Translations under genes and position numbers: made by a program | Part shown: positions 34,633 through 44,526 of the stretch, piece by piece | Layout of the letters: the number at the start of each line of letters is the position of its first letter | How positions within the stretch are numbered: position 1 is the stretch's first letter | Assembly (NCBI RefSeq): GCF_008831285.2 | Contig: NC_045144.1 | Location: 19,547,716 to 19,611,715, forward strand | DNA: 64,000 bases | Source of the DNA: Nymphaea colorata | Lineage: Eukaryota > Streptophyta > Magnoliopsida > Nymphaeales > Nymphaeaceae | Reading direction: 5' to 3' | Notes under the pieces: generated by a model | What the model saw: the letters and a program-made list of their open reading frames with translations, nothing else | Databases searched by the model: none | Told to the model about the DNA's origin: nothing

Positions 34633-35125
34633 TTTTGGGTAGAATCACAACTCTGAAACTTTGATTCAAGAATGAGCTTGTAATTTCAGAATCAAAATTC
34701 TTTGTTTGACAACGCAATTCCCATTTCATAAAAAATGAGAATTATAATTCTAGAATTCAACAATTCCGGCCTCATCGAATGCCCCCTCAAATGTATATTC
34801 TTCTTTGAAAATGAGGATAAAAGAAACAACAAAAAATTGGGCGAGCGAAAGGTTTTGACATCATGTATTCTCATTGATATGTCATTTCAATCTACCCTAT
34901 GGGATTCTAGGTGATCATGCTTATATTGGAAGTAGGTGGGAAATATGAATGACTGAAAAAAGGGATCCAAGTGGTGGAGTGACATGTGGGCAAATGTCGG
35001 CAATTGCCGCACGGCCATGCCGGTTTTAAATTAATAATGCGGTTGGGCCTAGGTCAAGCGATATGATGTTAGTCCTTCACTAGACTCGAAAGCTTTTATT
35101 CAATTATGGAGCAGTCATGACTCTC

Positions 35126-35300
35126 TAGTGGCGGAGCTATGTTGTAGCTGGTGTGGGCAATTGCTTACACCAACCCACAAAATTTACTTTATTTACATAT
35201 AGAAATTTCATCATTTTCAGTTTTTTACGTATGAATGCAACTTACAGTTTGAAATTTAAACTAGAGTACCCGTAGCTTAAAAATTTCTGGCTCTGCCACT
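35126..35300. repeat. Well-preserved MITE (AGTGGCGGAGC...GCTCTGCCACT)
   Basis: The ends TAGTGGCGGAGCTATG and AAATTTCTGGCTCTGCCACT are inverted. The core GGTGTGGGCAATTGCTTACA recurs near 46.9 kb and, reversed or diverged, near 42.0 kb. Confidence 0.65.
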
Positions 35301-35390
35301 GGTCAGCACCTTTTCTAGGTGAACAAGCTTACAACTCAATACCTCGAAACATTAGTTGAGATTCCATTTCCCAATTTTCAATGAAATTAT

Positions 35391-35705
35391 TTGAGGTTTT
35401 ATTTCGTAGAGAAAATATGGAAAAAATTTTCCCAGGAAAGCCGATGTAGTCCCCTCAACACGGGAAACCTTATTTTACTTGGAGAAAACCACTGTGGGTT
35501 GAGAGACTTTGTTGCTTGCCTGGGCCGTAAAACCTCCAAATGCCATTCTCTGGCCGCACTTTCACAAGAAGCGAAAGCAGGACAGGGAAGCAATGGATTG
35601 GGCATATTGGGGGTGGATTTCCTAGTGATTACCAATCGATCCACGTTTGCCTGTACGCTACCCTTTTTCCGGGGAGCAAGCATGCCCCGGACCTTTCCGT
35701 TGTAT
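35391..35705. other. GC-richer island, possible organelle-derived insert
   Basis: Base composition rises to about half GC here, against about one third around it. Both strands stay open for about 95-109 codons without recognisable family motifs. Text such as GAAGCGAAAGCAGGACAGGG reads like plant mitochondrial intergenic DNA. That origin is only an impression. Confidence 0.3.
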
Positions 35706-36816
35706 AATATGCTGATTTAAGCTTAAAATTCATCTAATCTGTCATTCACCTACTTTTCATGGAAATTGAAGGTCACTCCAAATTGAATTTAGTACTTCTC
35801 TCTGAAAGTCACTATAAAAATATGTTGGGAATTGGTTGGTAAACTGTGTTTCTCAAGCTACTATCTCAAGAAATTGATGATGTAAGACTTGGATGTAAAG
35901 TAAGAATAGATAGCTAATAGAGATACTCAATCCAATAAATAAGTGATATGTTGCTATCTGATGCCTACTAGCAAATTAAATAGCAAAATGTGTTGTCAAT
36001 AGAATAAGCAATTGCTTACATTTTTCAGGGAGAATCTTTTGATGTCAACCTCAAGGACCCCCCACCAGCTTGACCATGAGAAAAGCATGGCAAGCAAACA
36101 AAGAAAAATTATTATTCCCATTTCCTCCAATCTGGAACCCATTAAAGTTTTTATTTTAAAAATATGCACAAATAGCTCCAAAAATTTCAATGCTTTTTAA
36201 AAATCTCTTTTGGGTTAGATCCAATTCATACAGATTTGGTTTGTTTTGTATATTGGATCATAATAGACCCTTGATTAAGTATTTAAAATGTAACATCACA
36301 ACCACATAGATGTGAAAAGCATCTTCATATCAGAACCGGGTCGCAAAAATGCCAAAATATATTAAAATGAATAATTTGGTCTAGCTAACATAACAAACAC
36401 CATATAATGATATAATCTTTAAGAAACATTTCACAAAATCATGGGTTAAGAACACTTGCTTTCCAATGCAGAAACGCATAGGTTTATGACGTTTTCATGG
36501 TGCAGTCGTGGTATTCACAAAATTCAATTTAAAATTTAAATTTTTGCTCTCAAGCCTTTTTGGTTTAAGTTTACACGTTATTACTTTTTGGATTTATATA
36601 GTTTGTAGTTCACGAGCCTCAAATTGATGTTGTCGTCATTCTCTGTCAATAAGATGGAAGTGTTATACTGGTTGACATACATTGGACTCACACTAAACAT
36701 TGAAAACTCTGATAAAAATACTTTTATCACTCAAACCAAATTGAGAGCCACCTCAAAGGGTTCAGCATAGTCGGTTGGGCTGGTCAATGAAATACTAGTC
36801 AATGTTTTTTATTTTC
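35706..36816. other. Gene-poor stretch, no gene seen
   Basis: AT-rich DNA with only short frames. Confidence 0.35.
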
Positions 36817-36819
36817 TTA

Positions 36820-36983
36820 GGGGTTATTTTGGCAGCATAGACACTATATGAGTGTTTCATAAATATGCCTTAAAGATTGGGTTAGGTTCATAGACCATCA
36901 GTTCTAATATACCATGAATCTACCTTAATTTTTGTGCATATTCATGGGGCGCTCACAGAGTGTCCTTGCTATCAAACAACCCC
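36820..36983. repeat. Tourist-like MITE with TTA target duplication
   Basis: GGGGTTATTTTGGCAGCATA at the left is mirrored by TTGCTATCAAACAACCCC at the right. TTA flanks both ends (36,817-36,819 and 36,984-36,986). Degraded relatives are near 10.0, 19.6 and 53.5 kb. Confidence 0.7.
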
Positions 36984-37015
36984 TTAGGTGTCAACGTCCT
37001 GTATAGACCTTGGGG

Positions 37016-37339
37016 CAGTGTTGTATGTATCATATAATATGGGTCGTATTGTACGATATATATCGCCACGTTTCAAAAATGCGATACGATACACCACCCA
37101 TATCGTACAGTTACGATATAGGCACCATATTGTATGATACAACTACGATATAGAATGATACAATTATGATACAGGTACGATACGTACGATACGATACACT
37201 AATTTTTGTTTTATTTTTTCTGATTAATTTTTATTTTTTTAAAAAATATGATACAGTTACGATACATTACGATATTTTACAATACAACTTATCTTAAAGC
37301 CAGGCCAATACGGCTTATGATACGCTTTTTACAACATTG
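37016..37339. repeat. hAT-type MITE with perfect 8-bp target duplication
   Basis: The 324-bp element starts CAGTGTTGTATG and ends TTTACAACATTG, giving 10-bp inverted termini with one mismatch and the CAnTG ends usual for hAT elements. CCTTGGGG is repeated exactly at 37,008-37,015 and 37,340-37,347. The interior is filled with GATACGATACGATACA-like words. Confidence 0.8.
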
Positions 37340-37961
37340 CCTTGGGGTACTATTATTAGAGTTTATATCGTGAGGTAAACAACAAAGTCTCTTAGCTCAG
37401 GTACAGTTTCCCTGTTAAAATATTAAATCCAAGCAGAGAGCCATCGAACTAATATGCTATTAGTCTCTTGAAATCTTGTGAAACCAACTTGTATTTTCTA
37501 TTCTAAAAATTGAAATATGTTTCTTGCAAGTCAGGCTGTATTAGTCATATTTATAAGGCTTATTATGCAACTAGCAGTAAAAGATTGCCTTAAAAAAGTG
37601 GGTGATTTTAGCTCACAAGCAGTGGAAACTAAGCATAAATAGAACATTAATTATGAAAGCTAGTTTTATCTTTTCAAGTCAGTAGTTTAATCTCTCTCAG
37701 TTTCTATGGTCATTGGAATGATTGAGCCACTAGTGCCTTTTGTAATGAAAGAAGTTGTATTTTCACTTTTCAATAACCCACTCAGATAACACTTTCACTG
37801 TGCAAAAAAGGGGATTTGACTTTGATCAATGTTTCCTTAGGAAAAGTTTTCTTGGAAAAGTAATTTATCATTAAAAAAAATATATCAACAACTTTCACTC
37901 ATTTTGCTAAGATATAATTTATGAATGTAATTTTCGGTCTAAAACATAGTTCAATAATAGC

Positions 37962-38045
37962 TCCCAAGGGGTTGTAGTGCACCGGGCTACAAGGTGGTTC
38001 TCCTCTTAAAACAACCTGTGTTCAAATCTTAGAGTGGTCACTATC
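37962..38045 (+). repeat. tRNA-derived SINE-like head
   Basis: CCCAAGGGGTTGTAGTGCAC followed by CGGGCTACAAGG resembles an A box, and GTGTTCAAATC at 38,018-38,028 resembles a B box. It shares the CAAGGGGTnGTAG head with the minus-strand copy at 6.9 kb. Confidence 0.4.
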
Positions 38046-38099
38046 ATGTCATAGTGTGTTTTTCCTCTACACCATAACCTAATAAGTTTCAAAATATGC

Positions 38100-39350
38100 T
38101 TTACGAACCCTAGGGGTGGATGGTACATAAGGCTGGGTACCGGGTTGGGCCGCTGGTGGTTACCCGATACCCGGCCGGACTCGGGCCCGGGGCCGAAATA
38201 CACCCTTAAAGCAAACATAATAACAAAATTATGTTTGTGAATCTCTAGTTAGGATTTGTCAATCAATAGTATAAACTTTTTTGAAATTTGAAACTTAATT
38301 GTACATGTCAAAAAAAGTGATCTTTATGTTGATTTGCATATTTCTGCACATTTTGATGAAAAAGCCACAGAAGACGGGTGGATCCAAGGAGGCTGCCGGA
38401 AGCCACCGGATTTTGAAATAAAAAAAAATCTACTAGTTCATATGTTGATTAATTTTGTCCCCATAAAAAAAATTTGAAATATATTTTTGACATGAAAATT
38501 CTTTGAACAATTTTTTGGCTCAAAAAAAAAAAAAAACCTTAGATCCCATTGAAAATTGGGCTGAGGGATGTTATTCACTAGTTTTCAGACAGGGTTGTTG
38601 GTTGTCCCCCCTAGTGCTATTTTCTTTCTCTCTCTAAGTGCTATTCTTTCTCTTTCTTTCTCTCTATATATATATATATATATATAGGAAAATGCAGCAT
38701 GGAAAGATGGATGGACAGACAGGATGTCCTTATCAAGAGAAAGGTGCCTTTAACGCTACAATGATGTTCAATGTATCAAACTTCCTTTTGATACAAAGGA
38801 TATCACGATAGCCCTTGACTTTTAAGTGAATAGCAAATTACTGCTCAGTTTTAGAGATCAAATAGTTAGACACTCAACCTTTGAGGTAACCTTTCAGAAA
38901 AATGCTTCTGGATGGCAGCCATTACCCTTCTGAATCAAAATTATCTTTAAAAAAAAAAACCATCACTTTGATTAAAAGGAGTAAGTTTTAAGCTGCTTTT
39001 TGTAATTTTTCTTTTTGCAAAACACATGATTTTGAAAAATGTTGGGTTTCTTTTCCCTCCTTTTCTCCCCTTCCTCTCCACACTCCAAATAGATCAAAGA
39101 TGGGAGGAAGAAAAGGTGTTAATAGGAAAAAGTGGGGAAGAAAAGGAAATATAAAGTTTGTGAAAAAGAGGAAAAAGGCAACTGGCTTTGATATTAAATT
39201 TCACTTTTTTGAGGGGCTTGGGGAGAAAAAAAAAGTGGGAGTGAAAGAAGAGGGTGTGCATGTGGAGTGGTCGCTTTCTTGGGCCATGATAAAGTGAGAC
39301 TATTCCTTGCTCCTTGCTTTTGAAGGGACCATGGCACATACTTTTTACAT
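38100..39350. other. Gene-poor stretch, no gene seen
   Basis: It contains a GC-rich inverted segment near 38,130-38,200 (GGGTACCGGGTTGGGCC and ACCCGATACCCGGCC) and a short CT/TA microsatellite at 38,640-38,687. No coding signal was recognised. Confidence 0.35.
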
Positions 39351-39352
39351 GT

Positions 39353-39430
39353 GAGAAGGGAGTTTCTTTCTTTCTTGATCAATCAACAGTGCATTCCCCA
39401 AAAGAGAAGGGAGTTTCTTTCTTTCTTGAT
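39353..39430. repeat. 27-bp direct repeat, 51 bp apart
   Basis: GAGAAGGGAGTTTCTTTCTT and the following CTTGAT occur twice, at 39,353-39,379 and 39,404-39,430. Confidence 0.75.
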
Positions 39431-39439
39431 ACATGTGAA

Positions 39440-40920
39440 CCAACTCATGGCCAAGAAATAGACTTCTAGTGGACAAAGTGAGCTAGTGGGCTTGAGCTCC
39501 CTCCTCCCCTCCTACCAACAAAGCATTGAATCCCATAATTGGGTTCACTTTTGTAGTTGGCAAACCATTGGTGTGTATTTTTTGGGTCAGGCTAGAACTT
39601 TTTGGTACATGTAAATGTGAGCAAAGGGCTTCAAAAAGGTGGAAGATCTTTCGATTTGTGGGCGCTAAGCTGTATGGGATGGAGCCGATCACTGAGCTGA
39701 AGGTGTACCTTCTTCACACTTGGCTCTGACGTAGCCTGGACCCTTGGAGAGAAGTGGGATGGTTTCAACTCCCATTAGGGCGGTACGCTTTTCTCCCCTT
39801 CATGCAAAAATGATGTTAAGATGATCCTTTTTACATGTTGAGTTACCATCAAATTTTGCTTGTCGACTCTTTTCGGTTCGAAGAGACCTATGGCAGGTTT
39901 GGCAAGCAAGGGTTTTAGTTCTCTATGCTTGTAGGGTTTAGGGCCGCATCGGCTTATGCATGAAGTTGATGTTCACGAGAATCAAACTAGAGACTCATCG
40001 ATCCAACCAACTATGCCAAACTTTTTGGGATGGGAGCTAGGGTATGTTGTGGTCAAAATTTTCACTTAAGAGAAGCACTAGTTTTTAATACATTTTTTCA
40101 TCGTGGTACTTGATAGGGTCATTCAGAAAGTATCAACTAAGTCATATATATATATAACAATTTTAGTCCTTGATATTTTCTACTAATCATTTTCATCATT
40201 TAGTATTATAGTTCACACTTTTTTTTCTTTTTGTTTTCTTTCAATGGTCAATATGGAAAAGATGAAGTGCTGAAATTGTTTTTTATTTATCTAGGATCCA
40301 AGTGTCAGACATGTACAATAGATCATGTTATTTAGATATAAAAGCATAAATAATTTTTAAGCTATAGAAAAGCACATATCGTTGGATTTAACTTATTAAC
40401 AAGTGCTGCTAAAATCACATGTTCTAATACTTAAAACTACTAGAGAAATGCACGTAGATCATGCCTAAAAGGTTGCGATCTACAAGAAACATCTATATAT
40501 ATATATAAGAAAATATACAACTCATAAAATAATTTATATTAAGAAATGTAATGCCTCACGTGTTGTCATGCACATTGAAATTATTTTATGAAAAGTAAGT
40601 TGGATCGCATACTTTCATGACTTAATATAGTGCCTTAACCGTGTTCAGTATTGTAGTCTGCAGCTTTCCAAAAGAAAGTTATGATTAGAGTGAGAACTGA
40701 ATTCATTTACTCAATGCACTGACCTCAAATTACACACCGATTTAATAAATCTAAACAGCATGGCGTTTTTTTCTTACTTTCTTTTAAATGCATCGGACCA
40801 ATGAAATGACCGCTTTAGTAGATTACTGAGTGTGGATGCAGGTTTCAACATAGATTCTTCAATCTAGGGCGCACTAAAATTTATGGCACACCTACCCATT
40901 TTAGAGAGAAGAATATTTAA
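39440..40920. other. Gene-poor stretch, no gene seen
   Basis: Only short frames. A tRNA-like B-box word (GTTTGATTCTC on the minus strand, near 39,980) hints at another degraded SINE. Confidence 0.3.
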
Positions 40921-40922
40921 CT

Positions 40923-40924
<2 letters not shown>

Positions 40925-40970
<46 letters not shown>

Positions 40971-41245
40971 TGCTTTTGGTAAAAGAAAGAAACTTTAGAG
41001 AGAGAAAGATTGCAATAGGGGAACAAGAGATATATTTATGTTTTGGAAGAGGAAGAAAATTTAAGGAAAGATAGCAACAGAGGCCATGGAGAAGACTGCT
41101 TGTTAGAGAGAGAGATATTTGCTCTTGAGGAAAGAAAGAAAACTTTAGAGAAAGATAAGCACTGGGGAAAGAGAAGAGCGGTATGTTTATTTTTAGAGAG
41201 AGGAAGACAACGATAGAGGAGATTGCCAGAGGGGGAAGATTGATA
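40925..41245. repeat. Purine-rich tandem repeat, period about 147 bp
   Basis: A 42-bp GA microsatellite leads into two diverged units. TTTGCTTTTGGTAAAAGAAA with its following AACTTTAGAGAGAGAAAG recurs as TTTGCTCTTGAGGAAAGAAA with AACTTTAGAGAAAGATAAG. Both continue with GGGGAA...AAGAGG...GGAAGA text. Confidence 0.6.
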
Positions 41246-41259
41246 ACACACTACCCACA

Positions 41260-41750
41260 GCCACTAATACCGAGGTGAAAAAAGAAACAAAAACAAAAAG
41301 GAGCTGCTGAAATTGATCTCATATCTTCCTCTGCATTCCATGGGCCTCAATTCAATCGAAGGTCGCCATCGAACCCCCACGCTCTTGCTCACGACAGTCT
41401 GCAACTCACAGCCCCGCCCCCACCACCTTCTTCTTCGTCTTCCCACCGAGTTCAGTCCATGGTCGCCATCAACTAAAGCTGGCGGCTTCTCGAAATTTGT
41501 CCTCAGTCATGGCCGCCATTGAAAAGCATCAACGGCCACCGCCCTCACCACCGGCCATGTCTCCATCCTCGGTCCCCCCCCCTTTCCCACACCAACCATG
41601 CCGCCAGACAGCCCACCGGAATTCCCTCATACCGGAAGCGCCAATAAGACGCATCCAAGAATCTTTTGATCACGTTTCAGGTTGCCGGAAACCCTTTGAA
41701 AAAATGTGTACCTGTTCTTCTTCACCGGAATCGTGCGAAATTCATTAATG
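41260..41750. other. GC-rich, Pro/Ser-coding island of unclear origin
   Basis: The base composition is gene-like and frames stay open on both strands, but translations are Pro-, Ser- and His-rich low-complexity text with repeated GTCGCCATC and CCGGAA words. I recognise no domain. It may be a gene fragment captured by a transposon. Confidence 0.25.
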
Positions 41751-42439
41751 GTAAAAATTCACTACAAATATATGATGGTGGTCCATATAGCCATATTTTG
41801 TCAAATCATTTTTTATTCCTTTCGTACAACAAAGAATGCCATTTCTAATATAAAGGCCAATTCTATTATGAATTGATAAGCGATGGCTTCCATTACATAT
41901 TTGTATCATGTAACGATGATATCATGTGAATCATTATAAAATGTAAATGCACCAATATGAAAATGAAAAAAAAATATTAATATAGAAATAAAAACTTTTT
42001 TAAGATCCGTGTGAGCAATTGCCTACACGAAGCAATCACCTGCCTCCGCCCCTAGTTAAACACAAAGGTCCAACTTAATCAAACCCGACCAAAATGGGTG
42101 TGGTTTTTAGTTGAGGTTGAGGCTCAAATCCAAAGTCAAATTCCAGACCAGATACGGTTACAAATCGGATCTTACATTTTTTCATCAGACTCGGGTAAGC
42201 CGGTTCGAATTGGGTCCGGACCCATTGACACCCCTTGGGCCGACTGAAAGGTACACCGAACCTTTATCTTGGCTGCGAGGGAACAGTGTCGCCCGTGAGT
42301 TTCGAAAGGCTGTGGGTCGGAGAAGTAAAAAGGCTGCCATTCAGATCAGAACGGGCCATGCATCAGCCTTATCTGACCTTAATTTTCACCCTGTACTCGG
42401 TCTGTCTTCACAGCAAAAGCGTACCGTCCGCGGTAAGTA

Positions 42440-42560
42440 ATTCGGTATCCCATGGTCTGAGTTCCCCTCAATCATGATTGTCTCATACAATGCATCGGAC
42501 AGTGTGCCGTGAGAGGCATTAAGTAATTCGGTATCTCATGATCTGTCGAGCTTATGTTAC
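42440..42560. repeat. Dispersed repeat around CAATCATGATTG
   Basis: The order TCTGAGTTCCCCTCAATCAT ... CAATGCATCGGACAGTGTGC ... GTGAGAGG recurs reversed at 44,840-44,930. A part recurs at 42,868-42,910 and another part at 9,468-9,505. Confidence 0.45.
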
Positions 42561-42907
42561 ATAGTGGGGGTGCGGTTGGAGTCGTATATTTCAAAAAATT
42601 TAAGTGCGCGGTAAATATATTTTATTATTATTATTTTTAATTTATTATATATATATATAACAGAATAAATATATATATATATATTATTATTACAATTTAG
42701 TTATTAATGCATATAACATACTTGAATAATTGTACTTTATAATTAAAACAATATATATTACATAAGTAATTTAGTAATATAACATTTTAATTGGGATGGG
42801 TGTGCCCATGTCCGGTGCGCACCCGACTCAATGCGACTTGGTGCACTAGTAAAATAAAAAAGTCCAGTGACTTAGGTCCGAGTTTCAGTTAATCATGATT
42901 GTTTGAT

Positions 42908-43319
42908 ACTATAGTTACAAATAACATCTCGAGTTTTAAATAGCGAGGTTTTTTTCCGGTATAATACAGTGAACTTGAAAAAATAAGAAAATTATGGTAA
43001 ATTTTTTTAAAAATTTAAAAAACTAAAAATAAGGTTAAAAATAAAATAAATGAGAAACTAGTAAAACAAAGATAAAAGATAAGTAGATTTGCAATAAATA
43101 AAAAATAAAAAACTGTTTCACACAAAAAAAAACTGAAAAAGAAGAAAAAACTGAAAAAAAAAACATGAAAAACAGGTTAAAAACGTGTTAAGAACACATT
43201 TTTTTCGTTTTTAATATTTTTTTTTTCAAAAAACGTGTTTTTTTTAGTTTTAAATGGCTAGTTAATTTATCACGTTTTTTCGTATTTAAAAAAAAAAATC
43301 ATTTTTCTGTGACTATGCT
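42908..43319. repeat. AT-rich MITE, copy D of the GTATAATAC family
   Basis: ACTATAGTTACAAATAACAT at the left is mirrored by TTTCTGTGACTATG at the right. The core CCGGTATAATACAGTGAACT and the reversed ACTAGTAAAACAAAG segment match copies A to C. Confidence 0.6.
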
Positions 43320-43831
43320 ACATTCCCAATTGAAATTCTGGTCCACAGTATCCAAAACCAGATCTTGCTGATCTTTACTGAAAGGGATTATACTTACCAG
43401 ATAGTGTACTGTGGAAGCACCAACCTATCAAATTTTTTATAAAGTGAACAAAGTACTTGGTATTGGATTCAATTATTGTGTCCTCTTTACCAGACTTTCT
43501 CTCTCTGGCCATTTTCAGCAGTAAATAGGCCACTCTGCTATTACTTTTGAAGGAAATAATATAAAAAAAAATTGAAGTAAATGAAGTACCAATATAAAAA
43601 TAGTTTGATTTAAAAAAAAAAAAATCCACAACCACTTGAGGTTCATGAGGCCTTCTCTGTGCTGGACTAATTCATTCTCTCATAAATTTCAAAAAGTCTT
43701 GCTATTATTTTTCTAACTACTGTCTCCTATAATGCTTTACTGTTCACTTTTCTGTCATTGTTACGATTTTCAGAAGATTGTGCGCAGAAGATATAGAAAA
43801 CTAGGAACATCATTCATAAGCTTTGAAGTTG

Positions 43832-43994
43832 ATGGTGTGAAATTTGTGAACCCAACGAATTTGATGGTGTGAATTTTGTGAACTCAATGGGCATAGTGAA
43901 GCTGATTGGGTTGGGATATGACAAAAGGCATGTTTCTAGTTCGATTCTCATTGGGTTGGGACATGACAAAAGGCATGTTTCTAGTTCGATTCTC
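43832..43994. repeat. Two adjacent tandem duplications (31 bp and 45 bp)
   Basis: GATGGTGTGAAATTTGTGAA recurs 31 bp later with small changes. Then a 45-bp unit starting ATTGGGTTGGGAYATGACAA is present twice, at 43,905-43,949 and 43,950-43,994, with one mismatch. Confidence 0.85.
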
Positions 43995-44441
43995 ATAGAC
44001 GTTATGTCTCTGGATCTTACGGTAGTGGAGTGTCGAACCTAGGTTGAAGGTTATACCGCTACCATCGCCGTTAAGGCCTCTTTTTAGTGCGAACTTTGCC
44101 ATAACTACTCATTCTATGTCTTTAGTTTGTCATGAATTGGTCCAGATTGGATATATGTTCTTTATACAAATTTCATTAACAAATTGTGGACGTGACTTGG
44201 ACTGATGATTTATTTAGATTTTGGATCTTTGGTCTAGATCCGAGAATGCTGGCAAGGTCCTAATGTGGGATCCATTCTCCTCTTCAGTGAAGGCCGAGTT
44301 TGAATGGTTCCGGACTTGTCCATCCAGACCCGATCATCAAAGTGCATAGTTACATTTCCTCACATTGAGCTGTTTAAGCCAAACATGATATTTCAAAGTT
44401 ACCTGCCTTTTTCTGTACAGAAACTGGAAGAGGCTGACCGT

Positions 44442-44446
<5 letters not shown>

Positions 44447-44525
<79 letters not shown>
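44447..44525. repeat. Compound microsatellite (AT)n(AG)n
   Basis: About 48 bp of AT changes directly into about 30 bp of AG. Confidence 0.95.

Positions 44526-44526
<1 letters not shown>

Larger units (their letters stand above)
33891..34788. repeat. Outer MITE hosting a second MITE and an internal duplication
   Basis: The left end GGAGGCATTTCACGGCCTTG and the right end CCGGCCTCATCGAATGCCCC are inverted relatives of about 25 bp. Subterminal GAATTGAAATCCTAG-like and TTCTAGAATTCAAC-like texts also pair. The element has no frame. Its interior is enlarged by a second MITE and a 282-bp tandem duplication. Confidence 0.55.
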
